Notes: generated by a model from the letters alone, not told the origin. A stretch of DNA of 64,000 nt from Myroides fluvii (GCF_009792295.1 NZ_CP039934.1:950501-1014500), one strand, 5' to 3'. Shown: positions 33,482 through 43,646, counted from the first letter of the stretch. Numbers and translations are program-made.

Positions 33482-34060
33482 ATGACTAAAATTTTCCCTC
33501 TTTTGGGGTTGCTCATCCTCTGCTCCTCTTGTATTACGATATACGGAGTAACGAGTGATTACAAAAAATTAGATCCAGCACTCCACGCCTATCTTGCTAC
33601 CTACGAAGAAGGAAAAGATACCCTATACAATCGCGTTTATTCCATAACAGGAGAACAAATCCGTAAACAAATGGAACAACACGATAAAATTCTAGTCTAT
33701 ACTTTTGCCAATGGTTGTTCAAGCTCTACTTGTTATCCCTTAGCCACCTTTAAGCGTTGGGCAGATGAAAATGGATATAAACTTTACTTGGTAACTACAG
33801 GCTATGGAAACCTAAGTAGTACACTAAGTCAAGAGATCGACCTACCACTTTATGTAATCAACTACAAAGCATACAATACCAATATGCAGGGAAAATACAG
33901 TAATCGTTTTTTAATGGATTTACTTCAAAACGAGGCAAATCCAAAAGCAATTGTAAAAGATCCATACGTTAATCTATATGCCTTTGAAAAGGGAAAACTC
34001 ACCCAAGTTTCTGGTGATTTATTGAATCTCGAATCCCAATTTATTTCTTCTAACAAGTAA
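33482..34060 (+). CDS. Lipoprotein with thioredoxin-like CxxxxC motif
   Basis: 192 residues starting MTKIFPLLGLLILCSSC (lipobox, Cys17). At residues ~79-100 a hydrophobic strand YTFAN is followed by GCSSSTCYPLATFKRWADEN, which places two cysteines four residues apart after a strand, similar to a thioredoxin-fold active site (normally CxxC). It may be a redox lipoprotein; it could also bind a metal. The longer frame from 33428 covers the terminator and is rejected. Function not known. Confidence 0.6.
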   Translation: MTKIFPLLGLLILCSSCITIYGVTSDYKKLDPALHAYLATYEEGKDTLYNRVYSITGEQIRKQMEQHDKILVYTFANGCSSSTCYPLATFKRWADENGYKLYLVTTGYGNLSSTLSQEIDLPLYVINYKAYNTNMQGKYSNRFLMDLLQNEANPKAIVKDPYVNLYAFEKGKLTQVSGDLLNLESQFISSNK

Positions 34061-34188
34061 ACTATTCCATCACTATGTTTAGATTCTCATTGTTGTTTTT
34101 TATTTCTGCATTGGTTTAAACAATCTCAATCTCGTTTAGTAAGCAAGTTGTTCAACTACCTTTACTATAAACAAAAACGAAGAAAATT

Positions 34189-34854
34189 ATGAAAATAACA
34201 AACCTATACTTAGAAACAGAGAACCTGAACAATAGCCTTTCGTTTTATCAAAACACCTTAGGGTTGACCGTAGTTGAACAAACAGCAAAAGAGGTTCGCT
34301 TTCAAGCGGGAGAAACCCTACTTACTTTCACGGAGAATAAAAATAAAACGCCTTTTTATCATTTTGCTTTTAACATAGCGACAAATCACTTAGAGCAAGC
34401 GATTGCTTGGGCACAAGCGAACCACATTGAGTTACTGCCCTCTCCTAAAAATGAAATCATTACCCACTTTGACACGTGGAAAGCGAAGTCGATTTACTTT
34501 TGGGACCTTAATGGCAATTTACTTGAATTTATTGCTAGAGCCGATATCCAAACCACAAAAGCACAGCCTTTTTCACCTAAAGAGATGTTGAATATTAGCG
34601 AAATTGGCATTGTAACCGCTCATCCCATGCAAACAGCAGAAGCAATCATGCAACAAACGGGATTGCAGTATTTCAGCAAATCCGCCCCCCTACCTGAATT
34701 CTGTGCGATTGGCGATGACGAAGGATTGCTTATTTTCGTTAGCCCCGAAAGAAATTGGTATCCAACCCAACTCAAAGCGCAACCGAGTACAGCAACCATT
34801 AAGTTAGAAGTCAGCAACAGCACCCATACAATTCTAGCATCGGATTGGAAATAA
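34189..34854 (+). CDS. VOC (glyoxalase/bleomycin-resistance) family protein
   Basis: 221 residues with a first vicinal oxygen chelate module (residues 1-115: LYLETENLNNSLSFYQNTLG, IYFWDLNGNLLEFI) and a second, degraded one (~130-215: EIGIVTAHPMQTAEAIMQ). Members bind a metal through His and Glu and act on small molecules or antibiotics. The conserved EFI ending of module one is present. Substrate unknown; a stand-alone gene. Confidence 0.8.
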   Translation: MKITNLYLETENLNNSLSFYQNTLGLTVVEQTAKEVRFQAGETLLTFTENKNKTPFYHFAFNIATNHLEQAIAWAQANHIELLPSPKNEIITHFDTWKAKSIYFWDLNGNLLEFIARADIQTTKAQPFSPKEMLNISEIGIVTAHPMQTAEAIMQQTGLQYFSKSAPLPEFCAIGDDEGLLIFVSPERNWYPTQLKAQPSTATIKLEVSNSTHTILASDWK

Positions 34855-34941
34855 GTTAATTATTTTGCTTTTCAATCACATAGAACCACTTTATTTCTAA
34901 AATTCCATTTTCATCGATTTTTTAGATTCAAAGGAATACCG

Positions 34942-34949
34942 TAATTTTG
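34942..34949 (+). promoter_or_regulatory. -7 promoter box of map
   Basis: TAATTTTG matches TAnnTTTG, 21 bp before the map ATG. Confidence 0.55.
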
Positions 34950-34970
34950 TAGTTCTTAAATCAATAAAGT

Positions 34971-35789
34971 ATGATCATTCCAAAAACTCTAGAACAAATT
35001 GAGTTGATGAGACAAAGTGCCCTTTTAGTTTCAAAAACATTGGGGATGCTTGCAACAGAGCTAAAGCCAGGAGTAACGACTTTAGAATTAGATAAAAAAG
35101 CAGAAGAATTTATCAGGGATCACGGTGCAGTACCGGGATTCAAAGGATTATATGGATGTCCTTCTACTATTTTGACTAGTGTAAACGAGCAAATTGTACA
35201 TGGACTACCAACGGATAAACCGATTGTAGAAGGGGATATCGTATCCATTGACTGTGGAACAGTGATGAATGGATACTATGGTGACCACGCCTATACCTTT
35301 GAAATAGGTGAAGTAGCGCCAGAAACCAAGCGTTTATTACAAGTGACCAAAGAATCGCTTTACGTGGGAATTCGCGAATTCAAATTGGGAAATCGCGTAG
35401 AAGATGTGGGAAGTGCCATTCAACGTTACTGTGAAAAAGAAGGCTATACGGTCGTTCGCGAATTAGTAGGTCACGGATTGGGAACGAAAATGCACGAAGC
35501 GCCTGAAATGCCGAATTACGGTAAACCAGGTAGAGGTAAAAAATTCGTTGAAGGAATGGTGGTTGCTATTGAGCCTATGATTAACTTAGGAACAAGAAAC
35601 ATCAAACAATTAAACGACGGTTGGACAATCGTTACCCGTGATGGAAAACCTTCGGCTCACTTTGAGCACGATGTAGCTTTGGTAAATGGAAAACCAGAAT
35701 TATTGTCTACCTTCCACTACATTTACCAAGCCTTGGGAATCCAAAGCAACGAAGAAGATGAGTTTAGAGCTAATCCTTTAGTTTTATAA
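34971..35789 (+). CDS. map: Methionine aminopeptidase, type I
   Basis: Map removes the N-terminal Met from new proteins in the cytoplasm. All five metal ligands are in place: Asp94 (SIDCG), Asp105 (GDHAYTF), His168 (GHGLG), Glu201 (IEPM) and Glu232 (HFEHD), and His77 in IVHGLP. The length (272) is normal for type I. It is followed after 14 bp by a methyltransferase gene, and the two share a transcript. A conventional housekeeping gene. Confidence 0.96.
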   Translation: MIIPKTLEQIELMRQSALLVSKTLGMLATELKPGVTTLELDKKAEEFIRDHGAVPGFKGLYGCPSTILTSVNEQIVHGLPTDKPIVEGDIVSIDCGTVMNGYYGDHAYTFEIGEVAPETKRLLQVTKESLYVGIREFKLGNRVEDVGSAIQRYCEKEGYTVVRELVGHGLGTKMHEAPEMPNYGKPGRGKKFVEGMVVAIEPMINLGTRNIKQLNDGWTIVTRDGKPSAHFEHDVALVNGKPELLSTFHYIYQALGIQSNEEDEFRANPLVL

Positions 35790-35803
35790 TTCACTTCCCT
35801 CTA

Positions 35804-36574
35804 ATGAAGAAACTTTTCAAAACTATACTGAACATCATACCTCGACCGATTTTAATTCGGTTGAGTTATCTTGTTCGACCTATTTTTGCCTGCTACCTCA
35901 AAGGAGATCGATACACCGATCCGATTGATGGCAAAAGCTTTAAAAGTTTTTTACCCTATGGCTATGCCAAACAACGCCCTAATGTACTTTCACCAAGTAC
36001 ATTGTCATTAGAAAGACATCGTTTGCTGTGGCTGTACTTGCAAAATGAGACTGATTTTTTCACAGCCGCTCATCGCGTCTTGCACTTCGCACCAGAACAA
36101 GCGTTCTACAAGCGCTTTAAAAAACAAGCGAATTTAACCTATACCACCACTGATTTAGAATCGCCTTTAGCCGATGTTAAAGCGGATATATGCAATCTGC
36201 CTTTTGCTGATAATTCCTTCGATATTATCTTGTGTAATCACGTTTTAGAACACATTCCCGATGACATCAAAGCCATGCAAGAGCTATATCGCATCCTTAA
36301 ACCAGGAGGAATGGGTATTTTTCAAGTTCCGCAAGACCTCAACAGAACAACTACTTTTCAAGACGACAGCATTACCGATCCCAAAGAACGCACCTTGGTG
36401 TTTGGGCAGTATGATCACGTCCGCGTGTATGGATTAGACTATTTTGACAAATTGCGTCAAATCGGTTTCACTGTTATTGAAGAGGACTATACGCACAAAC
36501 TAACTCCTAAAGAAGTAGTCAAATATTGCCTAGCTCCAGGTGAAATAATTCCTGTTTGCTTCAAACCCGCTTAA
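35804..36574 (+). CDS. SAM-dependent class I methyltransferase
   Basis: 256 residues. The SAM fold is recognisable around 100-200 (VLHFAPE as motif I, DICNLPFADNSFDIILCNHVLEHI as motifs II-III, LYRILKPGGMGIFQVP as motif IV). The N-terminal ~90 residues include two basic hydrophobic helices (LFKTILNIIPRPILIRLSYLV), so it may associate with the membrane. Substrate unknown. Encoded 14 bp after map. Confidence 0.8.
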   Translation: MKKLFKTILNIIPRPILIRLSYLVRPIFACYLKGDRYTDPIDGKSFKSFLPYGYAKQRPNVLSPSTLSLERHRLLWLYLQNETDFFTAAHRVLHFAPEQAFYKRFKKQANLTYTTTDLESPLADVKADICNLPFADNSFDIILCNHVLEHIPDDIKAMQELYRILKPGGMGIFQVPQDLNRTTTFQDDSITDPKERTLVFGQYDHVRVYGLDYFDKLRQIGFTVIEEDYTHKLTPKEVVKYCLAPGEIIPVCFKPA

Positions 36575-36637
36575 ACCTTCCTTTCTCATTCTATCGCTTT
36601 TGCGTATCTTCGTCCTACTATTATTTAGTAAATTGAT

Positions 36638-37309
36638 ATGACTAGGATTACGACCGTACTTTTTGACATGGATGGCGTTTTAATTGACTCCGAAAAATTT
36701 TGGCAACAAGCAGAGCAAGAGGTTTTTACTTCTGTCGGCTGTCAATGGAGCGAAGCAATTGCCCATCAAACCACTGGACAAACTACAAGAGCCGTTACTG
36801 AACTTTGGTACAGCTTATATCCTTGGACAGGCAAAACACTAGAAGAAGTAGAACAGGCAGTGATTGATCGCGTAGATGAACTCATCCGCCTTCAAGGAGA
36901 AATAAAAATAGGCGTATGGACAACGTTGACTTTCTTACAATCCCAAGACATAAAAATTGGCTTAGCAACCAATTCAACCCCTTCATTAATTCAAACTGTT
37001 TTGAATCGATTGAAAATTGCACACTTTTTTCAAACTACTGTATCCGCTTTAGATGTAGCTCAAGGTAAACCCGCACCAGATGTTTATTTACAAGCCGCAC
37101 AAAATCTAGGAAGCTATCCCGCAGATTGCCTTGTTATTGAAGACTCTTTTACTGGAGCAACCGCAGGTAAAAAAGCAGGCATGACCGTTTTTATTGTTCC
37201 TGAATTGGAATTTTACCACGACACTAAATTCAACTTAGCAGACAGAAAACTAGTTGACTTAACTGAATTTGAAGAAAATTTCTTAGCTTTAAATTGCGTA
37301 ACTCCTTAA
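36638..37309 (+). CDS. HAD-superfamily sugar phosphatase (HxpB/beta-phosphoglucomutase type)
   Basis: 223 residues with the four HAD motifs: FDMDGVLIDSE (I, with Asp10 and Asp12), LATNST (II), KPAPDVYLQAA (III) and VIEDSFTGATAGK (IV). The helical cap between I and II (~20-85) is of the C1 type of beta-phosphoglucomutase and hexitol phosphatases. It removes phosphate from a sugar phosphate; the exact one is not predictable. The T9SS plug gene starts 13 bp later. Confidence 0.85.
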   Translation: MTRITTVLFDMDGVLIDSEKFWQQAEQEVFTSVGCQWSEAIAHQTTGQTTRAVTELWYSLYPWTGKTLEEVEQAVIDRVDELIRLQGEIKIGVWTTLTFLQSQDIKIGLATNSTPSLIQTVLNRLKIAHFFQTTVSALDVAQGKPAPDVYLQAAQNLGSYPADCLVIEDSFTGATAGKKAGMTVFIVPELEFYHDTKFNLADRKLVDLTEFEENFLALNCVTP

Positions 37310-37322
37310 TAAATATTCGCTC

Positions 37323-38567
37323 ATGTTGAACCTACGATGGCTTTTTATATTCTTTTTGTGTACGCTATTCGCTCATGCACAGCAAACACAGGATTATACC
37401 GCTAATTACATTAAAATGGCTGCTTTCATGGCCAATGATAAAGCCACTACCCCCTTTTTTCCATTACAAGATGGATTTACTCTTGAGTTTGATGATTTAT
37501 ATGGAGATGAAGGCAATTACTATTATCGCGTATTGGCCTATAATTATGATTGGACGCCTGCTCAATTGAGACCGATTGAATATATCAAAGGAATGGATAA
37601 TCAACGGATTCAACAATACAGCACTTCATTTAATACCCTTCAGCTGTATACCCACTACAAATTGACGATTCCCAACTCCGTGTATCGCATTACCAAAAGT
37701 GGTAACTACATTTTAGAAATTTACGATGAAGACAACCAAGTAGTAGTTCGACGTAAATTTGTCTTATATGAAAATAGTGTTGGCGTTGGTGCACAAGTAA
37801 AAAGACTACGCGATCTAACTTATGTTGATACCAAGCAATCCTTAGAACTTACTATTAAACTTGGAGATCATACCTATCAGAACCCAACTGCCAATATCAA
37901 AGTAGCCTTATTCCAAAATGGACGTTGGGATTCCTATATCACCAAAGTTCCCCCTCAATATACCATTGGTACGGATTTAATTTACAAATACGACAAAGAG
38001 ACAAGCTTTTGGGGAGGAAATCAATTTCGCTATTTCGACAACAGTGACTTGAGACAAGCCAATAATATGATTTATTCCAATGGCAAAGAAAATGATATGT
38101 ATAAAACCATACTTTATCCTATCACAGGATGGTTAGAAAAAAAATATTCTTACTACCCGGATATCAGTGGCTCATTTAGAGTGCGAAATATATATGGTAA
38201 AAACGCCACTATTGAAGCAGAATACAGTTGGGTATACTTTGAGTTCCAACCCATCTCAGAAGATAAAAACAAGGCTTACTATGTAACGGGTATGTTCAAC
38301 AATTATGAATTAACACCTGAACATAGGCTTGAATATAATACACAGACGGATCGCTTTGAAAAGGCCATTCTCATCAAGCAAGGATTTACCAATTACAACA
38401 TTACCACTGTTCAAAAAGGAATAGTAAGCAACGAACACAATCAAGATGGCAACCACGCCCTAACGACCAATACCTATCAAGTTTTAGTCTACTATAAAGG
38501 AAATACTGATTTATATGACCGCGTTATTGGTTTTGTAGAAACCAATGCGGAACAAATTACGTACTAG
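37323..38567 (+). CDS. Type IX secretion system plug protein (DUF5103)
   Basis: 414 residues with a signal peptide ending AHAQ (about 20) and a mature beta-rich protein with many Tyr (YYYRVLAYNYDW, YKYDKETSFWGG). DUF5103 proteins occur with the type IX machinery of Bacteroidota and plug the outer-membrane translocon SprA when it is idle. Followed after 21 bp by apaG and then pruA, an order I know from Flavobacteria. This gene is a strong taxon marker for the window. Confidence 0.85.
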   Translation: MLNLRWLFIFFLCTLFAHAQQTQDYTANYIKMAAFMANDKATTPFFPLQDGFTLEFDDLYGDEGNYYYRVLAYNYDWTPAQLRPIEYIKGMDNQRIQQYSTSFNTLQLYTHYKLTIPNSVYRITKSGNYILEIYDEDNQVVVRRKFVLYENSVGVGAQVKRLRDLTYVDTKQSLELTIKLGDHTYQNPTANIKVALFQNGRWDSYITKVPPQYTIGTDLIYKYDKETSFWGGNQFRYFDNSDLRQANNMIYSNGKENDMYKTILYPITGWLEKKYSYYPDISGSFRVRNIYGKNATIEAEYSWVYFEFQPISEDKNKAYYVTGMFNNYELTPEHRLEYNTQTDRFEKAILIKQGFTNYNITTVQKGIVSNEHNQDGNHALTTNTYQVLVYYKGNTDLYDRVIGFVETNAEQITY

Positions 38568-38588
38568 AACCCAAAAAGAAACAACATT

Positions 38589-38975
38589 ATGGTATCAAAA
38601 CAAACCAAAGGAGTAAATGTAACAGTAGTAACATTGTATGAAGGTTTTTTTCAGCGTGGCAATAGCATGCAATTTGCTTTTAGTTATGAAATCACCATCG
38701 AAAATCAGAGCGATTCTACCATTCAAATTCACTCGCGTTATTGGGAAATTTACGACTCGCTCAATACCAAAGAAATTGTAGAAGGCTTAGGGGTTGTGGG
38801 AGAACAACCCTTCATTTTACCCCAAGAGAAGTACACCTATAGCAGCGGTTGTGTATTGACGTCAACTTCAGGGGCGATGCAGGGGTATTACAACGTAATC
38901 CGAACAGATAATCAGCAAATGATCAGCATTGAGATTCCCTTTTTTAAACTGATTGCACCCTTTATTTTAAATTAG
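38589..38975 (+). CDS. apaG: ApaG-domain protein
   Basis: 128 residues of the ApaG fold: a fibronectin-like beta-sandwich with FAFSYEITIENQSDSTIQIHSRYW, EGLGVVGEQPFILPQEKYTYSSGC and TSGAMQGYY. ApaG proteins are linked to Co2+/Mg2+ homeostasis or diadenosine phosphate control, but the molecular role is unclear. Length is normal. It is in an operon with the plug protein upstream; pruA has its own promoter. Confidence 0.9.
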   Translation: MVSKQTKGVNVTVVTLYEGFFQRGNSMQFAFSYEITIENQSDSTIQIHSRYWEIYDSLNTKEIVEGLGVVGEQPFILPQEKYTYSSGCVLTSTSGAMQGYYNVIRTDNQQMISIEIPFFKLIAPFILN

Positions 38976-39026
38976 ACGCTTTAAGTTAAACTACTGTAAA
39001 TCGCCTATAGTTCTAGTAAAATTAAT

Positions 39027-39034
39027 TATCTTTG
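39027..39034 (+). promoter_or_regulatory. -7 promoter box of pruA
   Basis: TATCTTTG matches TAnnTTTG, 38 bp before the pruA ATG. Confidence 0.55.
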
Positions 39035-39072
39035 TAGTTACATATTTTAATAAACCCGAAAAAAAGTACATT

Positions 39073-40698
39073 ATGTCAAAAGGATTCTACAAAGTTCCAA
39101 GTGCTATTAATGAGCCTGTAAAATCATACGCGCCAGGAACGCAAGAGAGAGAATTGACTTTGAACTCTTTCAAAGAGCAATATAGCCAATTAGTTGATAT
39201 TCCATTATATATTGGTGGAGAAGAAATCAGAACTGGAAATACAAAAGATTTATTCCCACCTTTTGATCACAAACATAAACTAGGTGTTTACCACCAAGCA
39301 GACAAAGCCTTAGTTGAAAAAGCAATTGCTACAGCTTTAGAAGCAAGAACAAAATGGGCAGCAATGCCATGGGAACACAGAGCGGCTATTTTCTTAAAAG
39401 CGGCTGAATTATTAGCAGGCCCTTACCGTGCTAAAATTAATGCGGCTACGATGATTGCTCAAGCAAAAACTCTACACCAAGCAGAGATTGATGCGGCTTG
39501 TGAATTCATCGACTTCTTGAGATTCAACGTAGAATATATGGCTCAAATTTATTCCGAGCAACCGCTATCTGTTGATGGAGTTTGGAATAGATTAGAACAC
39601 CGACCATTAGAAGGTTTTGTATACGCAATTACTCCATTTAACTTTACGGCAATCTCTGGAAACTTACCGTCTTCAGTTGCAATGATGGGGAACGTTGTGG
39701 TTTGGAAACCATCTGCTACACAAATTTACTCTGCACAAGTAATTGTAGAAGTATTCAAATTAGCTGGTTTACCTGACGGTGTAATCAACGTAGTTTACGG
39801 TGATTCAGCTATGATTACAGATACCCTTTTAGCTAGTCCTGATTTTGCTGGAATTCACTTTACAGGATCAACGGGTGTATTCAACAGCATGTGGACAAAA
39901 ATTGGACAAAACATCAACAACTATAAAACATACCCAAGAATTGTTGGGGAAACAGGTGGAAAAGACTATGTGTTAGCACACCCATCTTCAAATGCTAAAG
40001 AAGTGGCTGTTGCCTTAACAAGAGGAGCTTTCGAATACCAAGGACAAAAGTGTTCTGCAGCTTCAAGAGCGTATATCCCTGCTTCATTATGGCCACAAGT
40101 AAAAGACTTTATGGCTGCTGATTTAGCAACAATCAAAATGGGTTCTCCAGTAGATCCTTCTAACTTTGTTTCTTCTGTTATTTCTGAAAGTTCTTTCGAC
40201 AAATTGGCGAAAGCAATTGAAGCAGCAAAAGATGCAAAAGACGCTGAGGTTGTATTGGGAGGTTCATACGATAAATCTGTAGGTTACTTTGTTCAGCCAA
40301 CGGTTATCTTAACTTCTAATCCAAAATACGATACAATGGAAACAGAATTATTCGGTCCTGTTTTAACTATTTACGTATACGAGGATGCTAAATGGGCTGA
40401 AACATTGAAATTAGTAGATGAGACTTCCGCTTATGCCTTAACTGGAGCAATCTTCTCTCAATGTCGTTATGCAATCGCAGAAGCTACTGAAGCCTTAGTA
40501 AACTCGGCTGGTAACTTCTACATCAATGACAAGCCAACAGGTGCTGTTGTAGGTCAACAACCATTTGGTGGAGCAAGAGCTTCTGGTACAAACGACAAAG
40601 CAGGTTCTATCTTGAACTTATTGCGTTGGGTATCGCCAAGAACAATCAAAGAAACCTTTGTTCCTGCAAAAGATTACAAATATCCTTTCTTAGGATAA
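39073..40698 (+). CDS. pruA: L-glutamate gamma-semialdehyde dehydrogenase
   Basis: PruA oxidises glutamate-gamma-semialdehyde (from proline through P5C) to glutamate with NAD+. The 541-residue length fits the stand-alone P5C dehydrogenase. Catalytic Cys327 in QGQKCSAASR and Glu293 in GETGGKDYV are present. No proline dehydrogenase domain is fused and none is encoded next to it in this window. Codon use looks more GC-balanced than the neighbours, typical of a highly expressed gene. Confidence 0.95.
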   Translation: MSKGFYKVPSAINEPVKSYAPGTQERELTLNSFKEQYSQLVDIPLYIGGEEIRTGNTKDLFPPFDHKHKLGVYHQADKALVEKAIATALEARTKWAAMPWEHRAAIFLKAAELLAGPYRAKINAATMIAQAKTLHQAEIDAACEFIDFLRFNVEYMAQIYSEQPLSVDGVWNRLEHRPLEGFVYAITPFNFTAISGNLPSSVAMMGNVVVWKPSATQIYSAQVIVEVFKLAGLPDGVINVVYGDSAMITDTLLASPDFAGIHFTGSTGVFNSMWTKIGQNINNYKTYPRIVGETGGKDYVLAHPSSNAKEVAVALTRGAFEYQGQKCSAASRAYIPASLWPQVKDFMAADLATIKMGSPVDPSNFVSSVISESSFDKLAKAIEAAKDAKDAEVVLGGSYDKSVGYFVQPTVILTSNPKYDTMETELFGPVLTIYVYEDAKWAETLKLVDETSAYALTGAIFSQCRYAIAEATEALVNSAGNFYINDKPTGAVVGQQPFGGARASGTNDKAGSILNLLRWVSPRTIKETFVPAKDYKYPFLG

Positions 40699-40705
40699 TA
40701 CATAC

Positions 40706-40731
40706 AAAGGCGGTTTGTTAACCGCCTTTTT
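40706..40731 (+). terminator. Intrinsic terminator of pruA
   Basis: AAAGGCGGTT and AACCGCCTTT form a 10-bp stem around loop TGTT, followed by T. Confidence 0.85.
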
Positions 40732-40897
40732 TATTTCACAATTCAGTGCTTTTTATCGGGATCGTTTGATACATTTAAAAAAACGATTAAGTAAAAATTA
40801 CTTTTATATTTTGCTTTTATACTTTTTCAGCAGAAAAAGTTCCTTATTTCATTTCTAAAGTACTGGGTTATACTTATTAACAAATAAAATATAACTC

Positions 40898-42484
40898 ATG
40901 TTTAAAAAATTACGAGACAGAAAACAACTGGTTATTAACCCACCCGTTTTTACCACCTCCATTTTTCTAATCATTTTACTTCTTGCTATCTGCCTCCTTT
41001 TTCCCAATAAAGTGGGCGATTGGTTTCATATTGGACAACTTGCAGTAACTGAAAATTTTGGTTGGTTTTTTATTCTTACCGTTAATATCATCCTCATTTT
41101 TGCCCTATTTCTCGCCTTTGGCAAGTATGGAAATATTCGTTTAGGGGGTGATGATGCTGAACCCGAATTTTCCAAACCTTCTTGGTTTGCTATGTTATTT
41201 AGTACAGGAATGGGAATCGGAATTATGTTCTTTAGTATTGGAGAACCTGTTTCTCACTTCTTTAATCCTCCTCGCGCTACTGATGGCGATACTAATACCG
41301 CAATCCAAGCGATGGAATTTACTAGTTTACACTGGGGTTTACACGCTTGGGCTATCTATGCTATTGTTGGTCTAGCCTTAGCTTTCTTCAGTTTTAACAA
41401 GAAACTACCCATGACCTTCCGCTCTTTATTATATCCTTTTTTAAAGGAAAAAATTCACGGTTGGTGGGGACATACCATTGATATCTTATCCACTTTAGCC
41501 ACCGTATTCGGTCTATCCACTTCCTTGGGACTAGGGGTAACCCAAATTGCTGCCGGATTACAATACCTCTATGGTTGGGAAATATCCCCTTTAATGCAAG
41601 CGGGAATTATTATTGGCGTAATTAGTGTCGCTACAATCTCCGTTCTATCTGGATTGGACAAAGGGGTCAAACTTTTGAGTAATGTCAATATGTATTTGGC
41701 TTCTGGTTTTATGCTGCTCATTTTCATCACAGGGCCTACCCTTTTTATTCTAAAAGGATATGTACAAAATACGGGATCCTATTTGGCGAACTTTATTGAT
41801 ATTAGTACGTGGAATGATACCTACGGAGGTTCCGGATGGCAAAATATTTGGACGATTTTCTATTGGGCTTGGTGGATTGCTTGGTCTCCTTTTGTAGGTA
41901 GCTTTATTGCGCGAATTTCAAAAGGACGCACCATTAAAGAATTCATTTTAGGCGTTCTAATCGTACCCGGGTTAATTACCCTGCTATGGATGAATGTATT
42001 TGGAGGAAGTGCCTTACACACCATTTTAGAAGGCGATATGACGATGGTAGTCGCTGTTAAAGAAGATATTTCAACAGCTCTCTTTGTCTTTTTAGAAAAC
42101 TTTCCTCTCACAAACTTTCTATCCCTAGTTGCCATCATTCTTATTTTCTTTTTCTTTATTACCTCTTCGGATTCTGGATCTTTAGTTATCGATAACATTA
42201 CCTCAGGGAGTGAAGGGAATTCTCCCGTTTGGCAACGTATATTCTGGTCCTTTTTACAAGGATTTATTGCCATCGTATTACTATGGGGTGGCGGTTTAGA
42301 TGCCTTACAAACCGCTGTAATTATAACCGGACTCCCCTTTGCCGTTATCCTCCTGCTCATGTGTTACAGCTTGCAAAAAGGGTTACAAGATGAATTGAAT
42401 AAAAAGGCCAAACAATTGAAGTCGAAACAAGAAAAGAGTTACAAGGATATTATCTCTGATTTAATCGAAGAACAGCAAAAATAA
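40898..42484 (+). CDS. BCCT-family betaine/choline/carnitine transporter
   Basis: A 528-residue transporter with about 12 hydrophobic helices. The BCCT signature [14 protein letters not shown] (104-117) is present, and the aromatic box helix [20 protein letters not shown] that holds quaternary ammonium ligands. Sodium- or proton-coupled uptake of glycine betaine or choline for osmoprotection is likely (family knowledge). The C-terminal tail is Lys/Gln rich as in osmosensing members. A universal stress protein gene follows after 3 bp, consistent with a stress-linked operon. Confidence 0.9.
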   Translation: MFKKLRDRKQLVINPPVFTTSIFLIILLLAICLLFPNKVGDWFHIGQLAVTENFGWFFILTVNIILIFALFLAFGKYGNIRLGGDDAEPEFSKPSWFAMLFSTGMGIGIMFFSIGEPVSHFFNPPRATDGDTNTAIQAMEFTSLHWGLHAWAIYAIVGLALAFFSFNKKLPMTFRSLLYPFLKEKIHGWWGHTIDILSTLATVFGLSTSLGLGVTQIAAGLQYLYGWEISPLMQAGIIIGVISVATISVLSGLDKGVKLLSNVNMYLASGFMLLIFITGPTLFILKGYVQNTGSYLANFIDISTWNDTYGGSGWQNIWTIFYWAWWIAWSPFVGSFIARISKGRTIKEFILGVLIVPGLITLLWMNVFGGSALHTILEGDMTMVVAVKEDISTALFVFLENFPLTNFLSLVAIILIFFFFITSSDSGSLVIDNITSGSEGNSPVWQRIFWSFLQGFIAIVLLWGGGLDALQTAVIITGLPFAVILLLMCYSLQKGLQDELNKKAKQLKSKQEKSYKDIISDLIEEQQK

Positions 42485-42487
42485 CGC

Positions 42488-43372
42488 ATGATGGAAACAA
42501 ACAAAGCACTCAATATAATAGTTGGCTTAGACCTCTCTGAGATGGATCACTATTTGATTCAATATGCCAAAATACTCGACCATATTCTAAACGTAGCACA
42601 AATCACCTTTATTCACAATTTAAAATTAGGTGAACTACCCAAAGAATTGATTGAAGAAGAACAAATAAAACTCATACAGCAAAGAATACACAAACGGATA
42701 GAAGAGCAAATTAGTGCGACTGAAATCACCTATCCATACGATATTGTGGTGACAATGGAGAACTATTCAGAAATTGCCTTTTCAACCCTTACAAAGCAAA
42801 AGAACTACGACTTACTGTTGTTGGGAAACAAGCAACAATTGACCGGAAATGGCGCTTTGGCCAACAAACTCATTCGCCTATTGCCTTCAGCTACACTTCT
42901 TGTTCCTGAAACCTTTCACGTTCCCATTGAAACAGTTATTGACGCCATCGATTTCTCTCGCTACACGAATTCAATTATGCTGTGGGCCGATCGATTCAAA
43001 AACAATTCTAAGGGACAGCGAATCAAGCATTCTGCAGTGCATATTTCCAAATCGTATTGGAGCTATCTGCCGATGATGACAGAACGGGAATTGGACAAAA
43101 TTTCGCTAGAAGACATTAGAGAAAAAGAAGAAAAATGGAACCAAGCCTATGCACAATATACCGATATCGATATTGTTCCTGCTAAAAATCAGAATGTGGC
43201 TGCAGCCCTAATTCAATACGCCAAAACCAAAAAAGCAGATCTAATGATTTTAGGGGTAAAAGGATCTGCGGGTATTAAGGACATTATTTTGGGAAGTGTA
43301 GCCAATCACGTCCTTCATCGTCCTACTGATACTTGTTTGCTTTTTGTCAAACCACTTATTGGAAAGAAGTGA
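42488..43372 (+). CDS. Universal stress protein, tandem-domain
   Basis: 294 residues with two Usp-like halves. The second ends with the ATP-binding motif GVKGSAGIKDIILGSVANHV (G-2x-G-9x-GS). The first half lacks a complete motif. It probably binds ATP and acts in stress endurance. Co-transcribed with the BCCT transporter (3-bp gap). Either of two adjacent ATG codons (42488, 42491) could start it. Confidence 0.85.
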   Translation: MMETNKALNIIVGLDLSEMDHYLIQYAKILDHILNVAQITFIHNLKLGELPKELIEEEQIKLIQQRIHKRIEEQISATEITYPYDIVVTMENYSEIAFSTLTKQKNYDLLLLGNKQQLTGNGALANKLIRLLPSATLLVPETFHVPIETVIDAIDFSRYTNSIMLWADRFKNNSKGQRIKHSAVHISKSYWSYLPMMTERELDKISLEDIREKEEKWNQAYAQYTDIDIVPAKNQNVAAALIQYAKTKKADLMILGVKGSAGIKDIILGSVANHVLHRPTDTCLLFVKPLIGKK

Positions 43373-43530
43373 GAAGAAATCGGAGCGCAGTGAAAATCGA
43401 AACGCAGTGAAGATTCATCAAACACTAAACCAAATATAAAATAGGTGAGATAGATTCATCGAATACCAAAATAAATATAAACCTAATGATATAAAGAGGT
43501 TAGAAGAAAAAAAACTTCTTTAAAAAATAA
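43373..43530. other. Repeat-containing gene-free stretch after the stress-protein gene
   Basis: CGCAGTGAA occurs at 43386-43394 and 43403-43411, and AGATTCATC occurs at 43411 and again at 43452 with similar flanks, so two diverged direct repeats of ~41 bp are present. No coding frame seen. Confidence 0.5.
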
Positions 43531-43570
43531 AAAAAAGGCATGAATTGTAGTTGCAATCCATGCCTTTTTT
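43531..43570. terminator. Bidirectional intrinsic terminator
   Basis: AAAAAAGGCATG (43531-43542) and CATGCCTTTTTT (43559-43570) form a 12-bp stem, with ATTG/CAAT pairing inside. It separates the stress-protein gene from the convergent rsmG gene. Confidence 0.85.
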
Positions 43571-43625
43571 TATTTTTTTGTTTGAAGATTGAATCATCTT
43601 ACAGTAGAGAAACCTACCCTTATAT

Positions 43626-43646
43626 CTCCTTTCCTCTAACTTCTAT
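43626..43646. repeat. Short 7-bp tandem array (pyrimidine-rich)
   Basis: CTCCTTT, CCTCTAA, CTTCTAT, then CC. The array at 43702-43736 has the same opening and the same ending with two more units, so the two are related copies. Confidence 0.7.

Noticed and set aside
34075..34119. 14-residue ORF resembling a leader peptide
   Set aside because: It is very short, has no attenuator behind it and could occur by chance.
41860..42360. Minus-strand gene inside the BCCT transporter
   Set aside because: It is antisense to conserved transporter helices; the plus-strand frame is clearly the gene.
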